Assembly: GCA_900143615.1 (NCBI GenBank)
Contig: FREU01000002.1
Span: 848,663 to 912,662, forward strand
Source: Rhodobacteraceae bacterium Alg231-30
GTDB taxonomy: Bacteria > Pseudomonadota > Alphaproteobacteria > Rhodobacterales > Rhodobacteraceae
Reading direction: 5' to 3'
DNA length: 64,000 nucleotides
A program made the translations under genes and the position numbers. Below are positions 26,521 through 35,378 of the stretch, in pieces. Numbering within the stretch: position 1 is the first letter of the stretch; each line of letters starts with the position of its first letter. The notes below the pieces were generated by a model. That model searched no databases. It was not told the DNA's origin and saw nothing but the letters and a program-made list of their open reading frames with translations.

Positions 26521-27339
26521 CTAGTCAGGCAGTTTAATTTCGGGGCTTCCAAGAGCATCGGCAAGTCGGGTTGATGCAGACCCTGGGCGCAGGGGTTTCG
26601 GTTGGCTTTCGTCCGGCGCCCAGCCTGTCAGAAAGATCATTTCAAAGGTGGCCGGAATACGACCGTCTTCCATGAAGTGCTTTACGTATAGTTCGGCCGC
26701 TCGGACCAATACCGAACGACGTGTGAGATGACGCAAACGGTTCTGAAGCGCATTGCTCTCGCCCATCGCTCTGAGATCTTTCATGAGTGACCACGGTGTT
26801 TCATAAGTCACCTTGAGCGGTATCGAATCCGTTACCGGAAGGGCAAGACCCGCGCGTTGTAAAAGCCCGCCTAGGTCTCGTAACTCTGCCATTGGCGCGA
26901 TTCTAGGCGAAAGTCCGCCTGAAATCTCGACTTCGGCCTGTCCTAAAACAGCGCGCAGTTGAGACAGGGTTTGCCCGCCAAATGTTGCGCCCAAAAAGCA
27001 GCCGTCATTGCGCAAAGCGCGTCGGCACTGGATAACCTGCCCTACCGGATCGTCGGCCCAATGCAAGCCAAGCGCATGTATGACCAGATCATGTGTGCCC
27101 TCTTTAAGATCAAGCAGATCAGTATCAGGAACAATTGTCGCGTTCGGGAATGAATCGCTCCAAAGATCGGGGAAACCAGTAACAATGGCTGGTCGTGTAA
27201 ATGTTCTGTTAACCAAGCTTAGTCGATCTTTGACTTCTTCCACCGCCACGTCGTGCAGAAATCGACCGGCGGTTCGGTCAGCACGCCTGCGATAGCTTTC
27301 TAAAGCTTGGCGATCAGTGAGTTTGGTTACGGTCTGCAT
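26521..27339 (-). CDS. SAM-dependent methyltransferase-fold protein, NDUFAF5-like
   Basis: A 272-aa class I methyltransferase-fold protein. Its conserved blocks LGLHWADDPVGQVIQCRRALRNDG, FLGATFGGQTLSQLR, GGLSPRIAPMAELRDLGGLLQRAG and the late MGESNAL segment match, from memory, the mitochondrial complex I assembly factor NDUFAF5. The human protein is reported to hydroxylate an arginine of the NDUFS7 subunit. The bacterial homologue's function is not established; BioC-type malonyl-ACP methyltransferase is an alternative label often given. The start is ATG 27339 (MQTVTKLTD). It lies 34 bases upstream of hemH and is divergent from comF. Confidence 0.8.
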   Translation of the reverse strand: MQTVTKLTDRQALESYRRRADRTAGRFLHDVAVEEVKDRLSLVNRTFTRPAIVTGFPDLWSDSFPNATIVPDTDLLDLKEGTHDLVIHALGLHWADDPVGQVIQCRRALRNDGCFLGATFGGQTLSQLRAVLGQAEVEISGGLSPRIAPMAELRDLGGLLQRAGLALPVTDSIPLKVTYETPWSLMKDLRAMGESNALQNRLRHLTRRSVLVRAAELYVKHFMEDGRIPATFEMIFLTGWAPDESQPKPLRPGSASTRLADALGSPEIKLPD

Positions 27340-27351
27340 GTAGCGGACAAT

Positions 27352-28086
27352 ATGGTGATGATGTCCAATATTCAAACAGCCTTGCGATTTGTTTTTCCAC
27401 CGCGCTGTGTCGGCTGTGGTGGGGTCGTGGAAAGCGATTTTGGACTATGTGGGAAGTGCTGGTCGGAAACATCGTTTATCGGTGAAGTGGTCTGTGATGC
27501 GTGTGGAAGGCAACTTCTTGGTGAAGCAGATGACCAGCGTACTCTTTGTGATGCGTGTCAAAGTGTTACACGTCCGTGGCAACAGGGGCGCAGCGTTTTA
27601 ATATATGAAGGGCTTGGTCGAAAACTTGTCCTTGGTTTGAAATATGGGGATCGACAGGACGTCGCATTAGCGGCGGCAAAATGGATGGCGCGTGTTGCAC
27701 GGCGCTTGGACAGACCGGAAACAATTGTGGTGCCAGTTCCGATACACCGTTGGCGACTGATGAAACGTCGATATAACCAAGCGGGATTACTGGGTCAGGC
27801 ATTGGCAAAAGAATTGGGCCGCCCTTTTTGCCCAGATTTGATCGTTAGAACCAAAGAAATGCGAACAACAAAGGGGTTAAGCGCCAGGCAAAGGGATGAG
27901 TTGCTCTCGGGCGCTTTTGAGCCACATCCCAAAAGACTTCATCTGGCGAAGGGAAAATCTGCCTTGCTTGTCGATGATGTTTTCACCACTGGCGCAACTT
28001 TGTCTGCAGTGACCCATGCCGCGTACCGTGCAGGATTTGAACACGTTGACGTTATTGCATTGGCGCGGGCCTCAAAGGAGGATTAA
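27352..28086 (+). CDS. ComF-family phosphoribosyltransferase
   Basis: About 244 aa. The N-terminus has cysteine pairs typical of ComF proteins (CVGCGG, CGKCW, CDACGRQ, CDACQ), likely a zinc site. The C-terminal part has a phosphoribosyltransferase fold with PVPIHRWRLMKRRYNQA and the PRPP-binding loop LLVDDVFTTGATL. In naturally competent bacteria ComF helps DNA uptake; elsewhere the role is unclear. The start is uncertain: ATG 27352, 27358 and 27361 are in frame, with GCGGA before the first. It leads a run with grxC, a nitrilase and a MarR regulator on the same strand. Confidence 0.9.
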   Translation: MVMMSNIQTALRFVFPPRCVGCGGVVESDFGLCGKCWSETSFIGEVVCDACGRQLLGEADDQRTLCDACQSVTRPWQQGRSVLIYEGLGRKLVLGLKYGDRQDVALAAAKWMARVARRLDRPETIVVPVPIHRWRLMKRRYNQAGLLGQALAKELGRPFCPDLIVRTKEMRTTKGLSARQRDELLSGAFEPHPKRLHLAKGKSALLVDDVFTTGATLSAVTHAAYRAGFEHVDVIALARASKED

Positions 28087-28116
28087 ATCAGGCTGACGAC
28101 GAACAAGGAATTTTCT

Positions 28117-28374
28117 ATGCAAAATGTTGAAGTCTACTCGAGCCCAATTTGCGGGTTTTGTCATGCGGCGAAAAGATTGCTCAAATCCAAAGGCGTTTCT
28201 TTTGAGGAATATGATGTCCTCAGAAACCCCGAGCTTAAGCCAAAAATGATTGATCGCGCCTCGGGTCGGGTCACGGTTCCACAGATTTTTATCGGGGATA
28301 CGCATGTCGGCGGGTGCGATGAACTGTACGAGCTTGAGCGCGCAGGCAAGTTGGATGCTCTTTTGGCGGGGTGA
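28117..28374 (+). CDS. grxC: Glutaredoxin 3
   Basis: An 85-aa thioredoxin-fold protein that reduces disulfides with glutathione. The active site is CGFC (residues 11-14) instead of the usual CPYC; a Gly-Phe centre may alter redox potential. The GSH-binding TVPQIFIG and GGCDELYELE motifs are intact. AAGGA lies about 8 bases before the ATG. Its stop codon overlaps the possible GTG start of the nitrilase gene, so the two are coupled. Confidence 0.93.
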   Translation: MQNVEVYSSPICGFCHAAKRLLKSKGVSFEEYDVLRNPELKPKMIDRASGRVTVPQIFIGDTHVGGCDELYELERAGKLDALLAG

Positions 28375-28379
28375 AGACT

Positions 28380-29210
28380 ATGCGTGTTGCGTTGCTTCAA
28401 ATCACTTCGTCTGACCAGCCCGCCGAAAATATCAGTATGCTTTCGGCCATGGTGCGAGAGGCTGCCGCCAACGGCGCGGATCTTATCTTGACACCGGAAG
28501 TCAGCAATTGTGTTTCCGTCAGCCGCAAACATCAATTGGGAGTTCTACAGACCCAAGATGTCGATCCAATGCTTGCGTCGATGGAAAAACTGGCGCGGGA
28601 GTTGGACGTATGGATTCTGTTGGGAAGTCTGGCTCTTAAGACTGATGATCCCGACGGGCGATTTGCCAACCGGTCGTTTCTATTGAATTCGCGAGGGCAG
28701 GTCGCCGGTCAGTACGACAAGATCCATATGTTTGACGTATCGGTCACGCCTGAAGAGACTTATCGCGAATCAGATGGCTATCGACCGGGGCAGAGCGCGG
28801 TTTTGGCGCGAACACCCTTCTGCGATATAGGCATGAGTGTTTGTTATGACGTGCGATTTCCGCATTTGTATCGGGCATTGGCACAGGTTGGCGCGAAGGT
28901 ATTGACTGTGCCAGCGGCCTTTTCGCCGATCACCGGCGCTGCGCATTGGGAAGTTTTGCTGCGGGCGCGGGCAATTGAAACCGGATGTTATGTATTGGCC
29001 CCTGCTCAAACTGGTTTGCACCCCTCTACGGGAAGCAAGCAGCGCCGAACTTATGGGCATTCATTAGTTGTTTCGCCTTGGGGAGAGGTTCTTGCCGATG
29101 CGGGAGCTGACGTGGGAATAACTTATGTTGATCTCGATCTCACGATGGTGGACAAAGCGCGACGACAAGTTCCGGCATTATCCCATGACCGAACTTTTGG
29201 TGGGCCCTGA
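28380..29210 (+). CDS. Carbon-nitrogen hydrolase (nitrilase superfamily)
   Basis: A 276-aa nitrilase-fold amidase. The Glu-Lys-Cys triad is visible as TPEVSN, QYDKIHMFDV and SVCYDVRFPHLYR. This YDKIHMFD / CYDLRFP form belongs to the Nit/omega-amidase group, including enzymes that repair deaminated glutathione (Nit1-type). A link with the preceding glutaredoxin gene through glutathione metabolism is plausible but inferred. ATG 28380 is preferred; GTG 28371, overlapping the grxC stop, is the alternative. The MarR gene begins directly after the stop. Confidence 0.9.
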   Translation: MRVALLQITSSDQPAENISMLSAMVREAAANGADLILTPEVSNCVSVSRKHQLGVLQTQDVDPMLASMEKLARELDVWILLGSLALKTDDPDGRFANRSFLLNSRGQVAGQYDKIHMFDVSVTPEETYRESDGYRPGQSAVLARTPFCDIGMSVCYDVRFPHLYRALAQVGAKVLTVPAAFSPITGAAHWEVLLRARAIETGCYVLAPAQTGLHPSTGSKQRRTYGHSLVVSPWGEVLADAGADVGITYVDLDLTMVDKARRQVPALSHDRTFGGP

Positions 29211-29651
29211 ATGAACGACAAGAACGGATTGGCAATTACGCTCTTCGGCGAGATCCTGATGGTGGATCAACTGGCCCGTTCCCGTTTGTCCAAAGCGCTT
29301 CCTAAGGGTATGGAATTATCGCATTTTTCGGTTCTGAACCATCTGGATCGGGCACAGGATGAGCGCAGTCCAGCACAGTTGGCGCACACGTTTCATTTGA
29401 CCCGTGGGGCAATGACCAACACGCTGCATAAACTGGAAATGGCGGGATATGTGCACATTCGCCCCGATTGGGATGATGCGCGGCGCAAAATGGTGGCAAT
29501 TAGCCCAGCCGGACGTCAGGCACGCGATGCCGCGCTTGCGGGGATGGCGCCTATCATTACGGAAATTGTGGCGCGCCTGGGAGAGGCGCGCGTTAGGTCA
29601 GTATTACCAATCCTGCGCGAGTTACGTCTCAAACTTGATGAAGAAATCTAA
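29211..29651 (+). CDS. MarR-family transcriptional regulator
   Basis: A 146-aa winged-helix regulator. The recognition region SPAQLAHTFHLTRGAMTNTLHKLEMAGYV and the wing IRPDWDDARRKMVAISPAGRQ are typical of MarR. These proteins act as dimers, usually repressing nearby genes until a small ligand binds. Its ATG follows the nitrilase stop directly (TGAATG), so it is the last gene of the comF-grxC-nitrilase run. No palindromic operator could be firmly assigned near the run. Confidence 0.9.
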   Translation: MNDKNGLAITLFGEILMVDQLARSRLSKALPKGMELSHFSVLNHLDRAQDERSPAQLAHTFHLTRGAMTNTLHKLEMAGYVHIRPDWDDARRKMVAISPAGRQARDAALAGMAPIITEIVARLGEARVRSVLPILRELRLKLDEEI

Positions 29652-29655
29652 AAAG

Positions 29656-30399
29656 TTATTTCTTTATGCTGGCTGTGACATAGTTCACGCTGAGATCTCT
29701 GCTAGAAAGCGACCAAGTCCAAGCAATTGGATTGAACACAAATCCAGTGCGGTCGACTGGCGTTAGCCCAGCTTTTTGAATTAAATCGCAAAGCTCATCC
29801 GGAGTGATGAACTTGTTCCATTCATGTGTTCCCACTGGCAGCCAACGCATCACAAACTCGGCTCCGACAATCGCCATGGCAAAGCTTTTGGGATTGCGGT
29901 TAATAGTTGAACACAGATGCAGCCCGTTTGGCTTCAAAAGCTGTTGGCAGGCTGTCAGATAGGATAGTGGGTCGGCAACGTGCTCGACCACTTCCATGTT
30001 CAAAACAACATCGAATTGCTCGCCTGCGGCGGCCATAGCTTCAGCGGTGGTATGTCGATAGTCGATATCGAGACCAGATTGTTCGGCGTGTAACCGTGCC
30101 ACAGGAAGATTACGTTCTGCGGCGTCTGCGCCAGTAACTTCAGCCCCTAAACGTGCCATTGGTTCCGACAAGAGCCCTCCACCACAGCCGATATCCAGAA
30201 TGCGTAGCCCGCTAAAAGGCGCAGTTTCATTCAAATCTCGATTGAACTCTGCGGCAATCTGGGACGTAATATAATCAAGTCGACATGGATTTAGCATGTG
30301 GAGAGGTTTAAATTTACCTTTCGGGTCCCACCACTCGGCAGCCATAGCTTCAAACTTGGCTATTTCGGCGGGATCTACGGTCGTTTGAGAGGCTTGCAT
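29656..30399 (-). CDS. ubiG: Ubiquinone biosynthesis O-methyltransferase UbiG
   Basis: UbiG performs both O-methylations in ubiquinone synthesis. At 247 aa it has the SAM-binding motif [21 protein letters not shown], the post-motif TGADAAERN and the [16 protein letters not shown] segment. [21 protein letters not shown] near the N-terminus is characteristic of UbiG. I use ATG 30399, which has GGAGAG six bases upstream; the open frame continues to 30450. The gene ends 4 bases from the MarR stop on the opposite strand. Confidence 0.95.
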   Translation of the reverse strand: MQASQTTVDPAEIAKFEAMAAEWWDPKGKFKPLHMLNPCRLDYITSQIAAEFNRDLNETAPFSGLRILDIGCGGGLLSEPMARLGAEVTGADAAERNLPVARLHAEQSGLDIDYRHTTAEAMAAAGEQFDVVLNMEVVEHVADPLSYLTACQQLLKPNGLHLCSTINRNPKSFAMAIVGAEFVMRWLPVGTHEWNKFITPDELCDLIQKAGLTPVDRTGFVFNPIAWTWSLSSRDLSVNYVTASIKK

Positions 30400-30449
30400 T
30401 CCGTTCTCTCCGTGTTCATGTGGGTTTTCTGAACCAATATAGGTTGGCA

Positions 30450-31424
30450 ATGGACAAAAACTCGGGCCAAAAGCGCGCAGTGCACTATCTCTATCCTCCG
30501 GTCGAGCCCTTCGATCAGAGACTGATATCCGTTGGCGATGGTCATAGGATTTACGTTGAGCAATCCGGAAACGCCAGAGGAATTCCGGTGATTGTTGTTC
30601 ACGGGGGGCCGGGCGGCGGAAGTAGTCCGGCGATGCGGCGGTATTTTGATCCTAGTGTCTATCGTATCATCCTTTTTGATCAGCGCGGTTGTGGCCGCAG
30701 CCAGCCGCACGCCTCGGTTGACGCCAATACCACTTGGCATCTTGTCGAGGACATGGAACTTATCCGAATTACGCTGCAAATTGACCAATGGATTGTTTTT
30801 GGAGGCAGTTGGGGGGCGACACTGTCGCTGATTTATGCGCAGGAGCACGCCGAGCGGGTTGCCTGTCTGGTTCTGCGTGGCGTGTTTTTGATGATGCAGT
30901 CAGAGCTTGACTGGTTCTATGGCGGTGGCGCAGGTCATTTCTGGCCTGAGCCTTGGGCGCGACTCACGGATCTTGTCCCGGAGGAAGAGCGCGGCGATTT
31001 GATTGAGGCCTATTACCACCGACTGTTTTGCGGAGATCGCGCAACCGAGGTCAAATATGCCCGCGCTTGGGCAAGTTGGGAAAACGCTTTGGCGTCTGTG
31101 TATTCAAACGGCGTTGGCGGCGAGGCTCCGGCAGAATATGCTCGTGCCTTTTCTCGGCTGGAAAACCACTACTTTAGACACAAGGGTTTTCTGGAGGCTG
31201 ATGGTCAGATTCTGGCGCAGATGGATCGAATCAAGCATATTCCCGGATATATCGTGCAGGGGCGATATGACATGATTTGCCCGCCTCGTGCGGCCTATCA
31301 ACTTGCTCAAAGCTGGGGGGAAGCCGCAGATTTACGGATCATCCGTAACGCAGGTCATGCGCTGTCTGAGCCGGGAATCAGTGCTGAATTGGTCCAGATC
31401 ATGGATCAATTGGCGAATCTTTAG
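30450..31424 (+). CDS. pip: Prolyl iminopeptidase
   Basis: A 324-aa alpha/beta hydrolase that removes N-terminal proline from peptides. The oxyanion region is [10 protein letters not shown], the nucleophile elbow GGSWGATLS with catalytic Ser, and the acid/base pair is in RYDMICPP and [29 protein letters not shown] is the usual Pip N-terminus. ATG 30450 is preferred over 30420 because it follows AGG and starts the conserved N-terminus. It is divergent from ubiG. Confidence 0.93.
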   Translation: MDKNSGQKRAVHYLYPPVEPFDQRLISVGDGHRIYVEQSGNARGIPVIVVHGGPGGGSSPAMRRYFDPSVYRIILFDQRGCGRSQPHASVDANTTWHLVEDMELIRITLQIDQWIVFGGSWGATLSLIYAQEHAERVACLVLRGVFLMMQSELDWFYGGGAGHFWPEPWARLTDLVPEEERGDLIEAYYHRLFCGDRATEVKYARAWASWENALASVYSNGVGGEAPAEYARAFSRLENHYFRHKGFLEADGQILAQMDRIKHIPGYIVQGRYDMICPPRAAYQLAQSWGEAADLRIIRNAGHALSEPGISAELVQIMDQLANL

Positions 31425-31490
31425 CAAATCGGCTGGACATCCCTGCCGCTAAGTTGCTCAATTGGTCGACTACGAAATTGGAGTTACGCC

Positions 31491-33005
31491 ATGTCGAGGA
31501 TCAGTCGACGCAGTCTTTTGACCAGCGGTGCCGCGGCAGGTGTTCTTGCCGCATCGGGCATGGCGTTGGCGGCGACTCCCCGCAGCGGGGGGGTGCTGCG
31601 CGCGGGGCTTGCAGGCGGTTCCATAAACGACAACTGGGACAGCCGCACGTTTGACGGGTTCTTTATGGTGGCGGCAGGCCATGGGGTCGTTTTTGATTGT
31701 CTCACTGAAATTGGGGCGGACGGGGCACTGCGCGGAGAGCTTGCCGAAAGCTGGGAAGCCAGTTCTGACGCATGCAAATGGACGGTAAATCTGCGGCGCG
31801 GTGTTCAGTTTCATAATGGCAAGAGTTTCGTTGCCGAAGATGTGCTTGAGTCTTTTTCCCTCCATCAAGGAAATGCGCGTTCACCCGCTGCGCCTTTGTT
31901 GGCCGCAGTCACCGAGATCAGGGCCCTGACACCGCATCAAATACAGTTTCAATTGAATGCGCCAAATGCCGATTTTCCCTATCTTTTGGCTGATTATCAT
32001 CTGGTGATTTACCCTGCCGGTTTGGTCGAATTGGCGATGGTGCAAGGGGTCGGTACCGGTCTTTATAAGCTCGAGAGCTTTGAGCCTGGCGATCGGCTGC
32101 GCGCAAACCGCGTAGGCAGCCATTATAAAGATGGTGTGTCGGGACATTTTGATGAGATCGAACTCGTCGTGCAAAACGACGATGGGTTACGCTTGTCAGC
32201 TCTTGAGATGGGGCAGATCGATGTTGCGAGCCATGTGTCCGGCCATGCCGCAAGGGCCTTTTCGGACAATAGGAAGGTGACGCTTCAATCGGTTGCCGGT
32301 AACCAGCACGTCAGTTTTGCACTGGATCGTCGCGTCTCCCCCTATGATCGTGCTGACTTGCGCTCGGCATTGAAATTTGGCGTGGATCGCAACTTGGTTG
32401 TCAAAGATGTTTTGGGAGGGTTTGGACGCGTTGGCAATGACTCACCAATAGGGCCTTCAAATCAATATTATTCGGCGAATTTAGCTTCGACGCCTTACGA
32501 CCCTGATCGCGCGGCCTATCATTTGCGAAAGGCGGGCGTGCAGAATGTGGCTTTGTCGGTCGGCTCTGCAGAACAAGCGCAAACCAAAGCGGTCACACAG
32601 CATTTTCAAAAGCAGATGCGTGATATCGGACTACACGTCCAGTTGCAGGGGCATGAAAACTCGCAGCCGTCTGCATTTAGCGCGCAAGCAAGTGCGGGGC
32701 GTGCAACAGAAGACTGGATGCTTTCGACTTATTATGCGTCAAATGCGCTCTGGGCGAACTCTGATCTGGGAGCCTCTGGCGTTGACAAAATGTTGTTGGC
32801 AGCGCGCTCGGAGTTGGACAGCACACGTCGACAAGCGCTTTATGAGGACATTCAAATCGTTCTGCGCGACAGTGGCGCTGTGATCATCCCCGCGTTTTCA
32901 GATCATCTTCAGGCGGTCAGCAAAGCCGTAGGAACTCCATCGACGATAGGCAAACATTGGGCGATGGATAACGCGCGTTTCGCAGAGCGTTGGTGGCGGG
33001 CCTGA
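31491..33005 (+). CDS. ABC transporter substrate-binding protein, peptide/nickel family 5, TAT-exported
   Basis: A 504-aa family 5 solute-binding protein (DppA/OppA type) for peptides or similar solutes. The N-terminus RISRRSLLTSGAAAGVLAASG is a twin-arginine signal. Family marks are LAESWEASSDACKWTVNLRRGVQFHNG and the VGTGLYKLESFEPGD region. No permease or ATPase gene lies next to it, so it is an orphan here and must use a transporter encoded elsewhere or have a separate sensing role. It lies upstream of the rimP promoter on the same strand. Confidence 0.88.
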   Translation: MSRISRRSLLTSGAAAGVLAASGMALAATPRSGGVLRAGLAGGSINDNWDSRTFDGFFMVAAGHGVVFDCLTEIGADGALRGELAESWEASSDACKWTVNLRRGVQFHNGKSFVAEDVLESFSLHQGNARSPAAPLLAAVTEIRALTPHQIQFQLNAPNADFPYLLADYHLVIYPAGLVELAMVQGVGTGLYKLESFEPGDRLRANRVGSHYKDGVSGHFDEIELVVQNDDGLRLSALEMGQIDVASHVSGHAARAFSDNRKVTLQSVAGNQHVSFALDRRVSPYDRADLRSALKFGVDRNLVVKDVLGGFGRVGNDSPIGPSNQYYSANLASTPYDPDRAAYHLRKAGVQNVALSVGSAEQAQTKAVTQHFQKQMRDIGLHVQLQGHENSQPSAFSAQASAGRATEDWMLSTYYASNALWANSDLGASGVDKMLLAARSELDSTRRQALYEDIQIVLRDSGAVIIPAFSDHLQAVSKAVGTPSTIGKHWAMDNARFAERWWRA

Positions 33006-33023
33006 CGGTATCACGATTGGTAC

Positions 33024-33052
33024 TTGCAGACTCAGGCTAAGCGACGTATATC
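33024..33052 (+). promoter_or_regulatory. Sigma-70-type promoter of the rimP-nusA-infB operon
   Basis: TTGCAG (33024-33029), a 17-base spacer, then TATATC (33047-33052). It begins 19 bases after the upstream stop. The expected start near 33059 puts a leader of roughly 88 bases, including a terminator hairpin, ahead of rimP. Confidence 0.65.
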
Positions 33053-33106
33053 CCCCTCAACAGCGGCGCCGCTAGGGAGACCTAAACGCACCACCGAGAA
33101 AGATCG

Positions 33107-33129
33107 ACGGGCCGCGCGCCCGTTTTTTT
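33107..33129 (+). terminator. Intrinsic terminator inside the rimP leader
   Basis: ACGGGC (33107-33112) and GCCCGT (33118-33123) form a stem with a 5-base loop, followed by seven T residues. It lies between the predicted promoter and the rimP ATG (33147). It could stop readthrough from upstream or act as an attenuator for the operon. A second hairpin, AGCGGCGCCGCT, lies just 5' of it at 33062-33073. Confidence 0.75.
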
Positions 33130-33146
33130 GTGTTTGGAAAACGCCA

Positions 33147-33728
33147 ATGAGTGACTTGATTGCCAAAGCTGCGATAGACCGCAAGCTGGCCGACATCATT
33201 ACCCCTGTCATCGAGGACATGGGGTTTGAATTGGTGCGCCTGCGTCTGCAAGGCGGCAACACCCACACGCTACAAGTGATGGCCGAACGTCCCGATGGTG
33301 GGATCGAAGTGGACGAATGTGCTGCGATTTCAAATGCTATCAGTGCGGTTTTGGATGTAGAAGATCCTCTGTCTGATACATATGTATTGGAAGTGGGCAG
33401 CCCCGGTATCGATCGCCCTCTGACGCGGCTCAAAGATTTTGAAAAGTATGAGGGCTATGACGCGAAAGTAGAGACGTCAGAGCTGATCGACGGGCGCAAG
33501 CGCTTTAAGGGTGTTCTGGCGGGTGTTGAAGGCGAAGAAGTTCTGATCAACATCGTCGATCAGGGTGAGCCGGTCACCGTTGGATTGCAGTTTGACTGGC
33601 TGGCAGATGCCAAGCTGGTGATGACGGACGAACTGATCAAAGAAATGCTGCGCGCGCGCAAAGCTGCGGGTGCGCTGAACGAAAAAGAATTTGATGAAAT
33701 CGTGACCGAAGAGTCCGAGGAGGAATAA
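33147..33728 (+). CDS. rimP: Ribosome maturation factor RimP
   Basis: RimP assists 30S subunit maturation. At 193 aa it has the expected two domains: the N-terminal alpha/beta part with [14 protein letters not shown] and [16 protein letters not shown], and [19 protein letters not shown], then an Sm-like C-terminal domain. The frame is open back to 33024, but ATG 33147 ([10 protein letters not shown]) is the proper start because the earlier codons lie within the promoter and leader. Its stop is two bases from nusA, and the operon continues to infB. Confidence 0.95.
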   Translation: MSDLIAKAAIDRKLADIITPVIEDMGFELVRLRLQGGNTHTLQVMAERPDGGIEVDECAAISNAISAVLDVEDPLSDTYVLEVGSPGIDRPLTRLKDFEKYEGYDAKVETSELIDGRKRFKGVLAGVEGEEVLINIVDQGEPVTVGLQFDWLADAKLVMTDELIKEMLRARKAAGALNEKEFDEIVTEESEEE

Positions 33729-33730
33729 CC

Positions 33731-35356
33731 ATGGCTATCACCTCAGCAAACCAACTTGAGCTGCTGCAGACGGCCGAGGCTGTTGCGCGCGAAAAGATGA
33801 TCGACCCCGGTCTGGTTGTCGAAGCGATGGAAGAGTCTTTGGCGCGTGCCGCCAAAAGCCGCTATGGCGCCGAAATGGATATCCGGGTCGCGATTGACCG
33901 CAAAACCGGTAAAGCCACGTTCACCCGTGTGCGCACAGTGGTTGAAGAAGAAGAGCTTGAAAACTATCAGGCAGAGTTCACCGTTGAGCAGGCCCGCCAG
34001 TACATGGAAGCGCCCGCTGTTGGCGACACATTTGTTGAAGAAATCCCGCCAGTTGAAATGGGTCGTATTGCGGCTCAGTCAGCTAAGCAGGTGATTTTGC
34101 AGAAAGTGCGCGAAGCTGAGCGGGATCGTCAGTTCGAAGAATTCAAAGATCGCGCGGGCACTATTATCAATGGCGTTGTAAAGCGCGAAGAATATGGCAA
34201 CGTGATTGTTGATGTCGGTCGCGGTGAAGCCATCTTGCGTCGTAACGAAAAAATCGGTCGCGAGAGCTATCGCCCGAATGATCGTGTGCGGTGTTTCATC
34301 AAAGATGTGCGTCGCGAAACGCGTGGTCCGCAAATCTTCCTGTCGCGCACGGCGCCTGAGTTCATGGCCGAGCTTTTCAAAATGGAAGTGCCGGAAATCT
34401 ATGACGGCATTATCGAGATCAAGGCGGTTGCCCGTGATCCCGGTTCACGTGCTAAGATCGCAGTCATTTCTCACGACGGGTCGATTGATCCGGTGGGTGC
34501 CTGTGTTGGTATGCGCGGTAGCCGTGTTCAGGCAGTGGTTAATGAGCTGCAAGGCGAAAAGATTGACATCATTCCTTGGAATGAGGATCAGCCGACCTTC
34601 TTGGTGAATGCGCTGCAGCCTGCTGAAGTGTCCAAGGTTGTTCTGGATGAAGAAGCTGGCAAAATCGAAGTTGTTGTACCTGATGAGCAGTTGTCTTTGG
34701 CAATTGGCCGTCGTGGTCAGAACGTGCGTCTTGCGTCTCAGCTGACTGCTTTGGACATCGACATCATGACCGAGGCAGAAGAGTCTGAGCGCCGTCAAAA
34801 GGAATTCGAAATCCGTACCAAGTTGTTTATGGAAACCTTGGATCTGGACGAATTCTTCGCGCAGCTTTTGGTCTCCGAAGGTTTTGGCAACCTGGAAGAG
34901 GTCGCCTATGTTGAGCTGGACGAATTGCTGGTGATCGATGGTGTTGATGAGGGCACAGCACAAGAGCTGCAAGCTCGTGCACGCGACTACATTGAAGCTA
35001 AGAATAAAGCAGCGCTGGAAGCGGCACGCGAATTGGGTGCCGAAAACAGCTTGATCGAGTTTGAGGGCCTTACATCTCAAATGATCGAAGCTTTGGCCAA
35101 AGACGGTGTTCTGACGCTTGAAGACTTCGCGACCTGCGCCGACTGGGAGCTGGCTGGTGGCTGGACTACGGTCGAAGGTGAACGGGTCAAAGATGACGGC
35201 ATCCTAGAGCCCTTTGAAATGACTCTGGAAACTGCACAGGACTTGGTCATGACGGCGCGCATTATGCTGGGTTGGGTTGATCCGGCTGAACTGGAGACCG
35301 AAGAAGAAGAGACTGAAGAAGCTGAAGGCGACGAAACAACGGAGGTCGGAGCCTAA
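33731..35356 (+). CDS. nusA: Transcription termination/antitermination factor NusA
   Basis: NusA binds RNA polymerase and modulates pausing, termination and antitermination. The 541-aa protein has the N-terminal polymerase-binding domain, an S1 domain around residues 135-200 (GVVKREEYGNVIVDVGRGE), two KH domains (DPVGACVGMRGSRVQAVVNEL and LAIGRRGQNVRLASQL), and C-terminal acidic repeats typical of alphaproteobacteria, ending in a highly acidic tail. It lies 2 bases after rimP. In several bacteria NusA feeds back on its own operon, which fits with the leader terminator seen here. Confidence 0.97.
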   Translation: MAITSANQLELLQTAEAVAREKMIDPGLVVEAMEESLARAAKSRYGAEMDIRVAIDRKTGKATFTRVRTVVEEEELENYQAEFTVEQARQYMEAPAVGDTFVEEIPPVEMGRIAAQSAKQVILQKVREAERDRQFEEFKDRAGTIINGVVKREEYGNVIVDVGRGEAILRRNEKIGRESYRPNDRVRCFIKDVRRETRGPQIFLSRTAPEFMAELFKMEVPEIYDGIIEIKAVARDPGSRAKIAVISHDGSIDPVGACVGMRGSRVQAVVNELQGEKIDIIPWNEDQPTFLVNALQPAEVSKVVLDEEAGKIEVVVPDEQLSLAIGRRGQNVRLASQLTALDIDIMTEAEESERRQKEFEIRTKLFMETLDLDEFFAQLLVSEGFGNLEEVAYVELDELLVIDGVDEGTAQELQARARDYIEAKNKAALEAARELGAENSLIEFEGLTSQMIEALAKDGVLTLEDFATCADWELAGGWTTVEGERVKDDGILEPFEMTLETAQDLVMTARIMLGWVDPAELETEEEETEEAEGDETTEVGA

Positions 35357-35378
35357 CGCGGGCTCCGAAGACTGACTG

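Noticed and set aside
33024-33146. Extending rimP upstream to 33024
   Set aside because: The added codons coincide with the predicted -35, -10 and terminator, and are not like RimP.
33006-33146. A metY-like tRNA in front of rimP
   Set aside because: No cloverleaf, anticodon stem or CCA end could be found in the leader.
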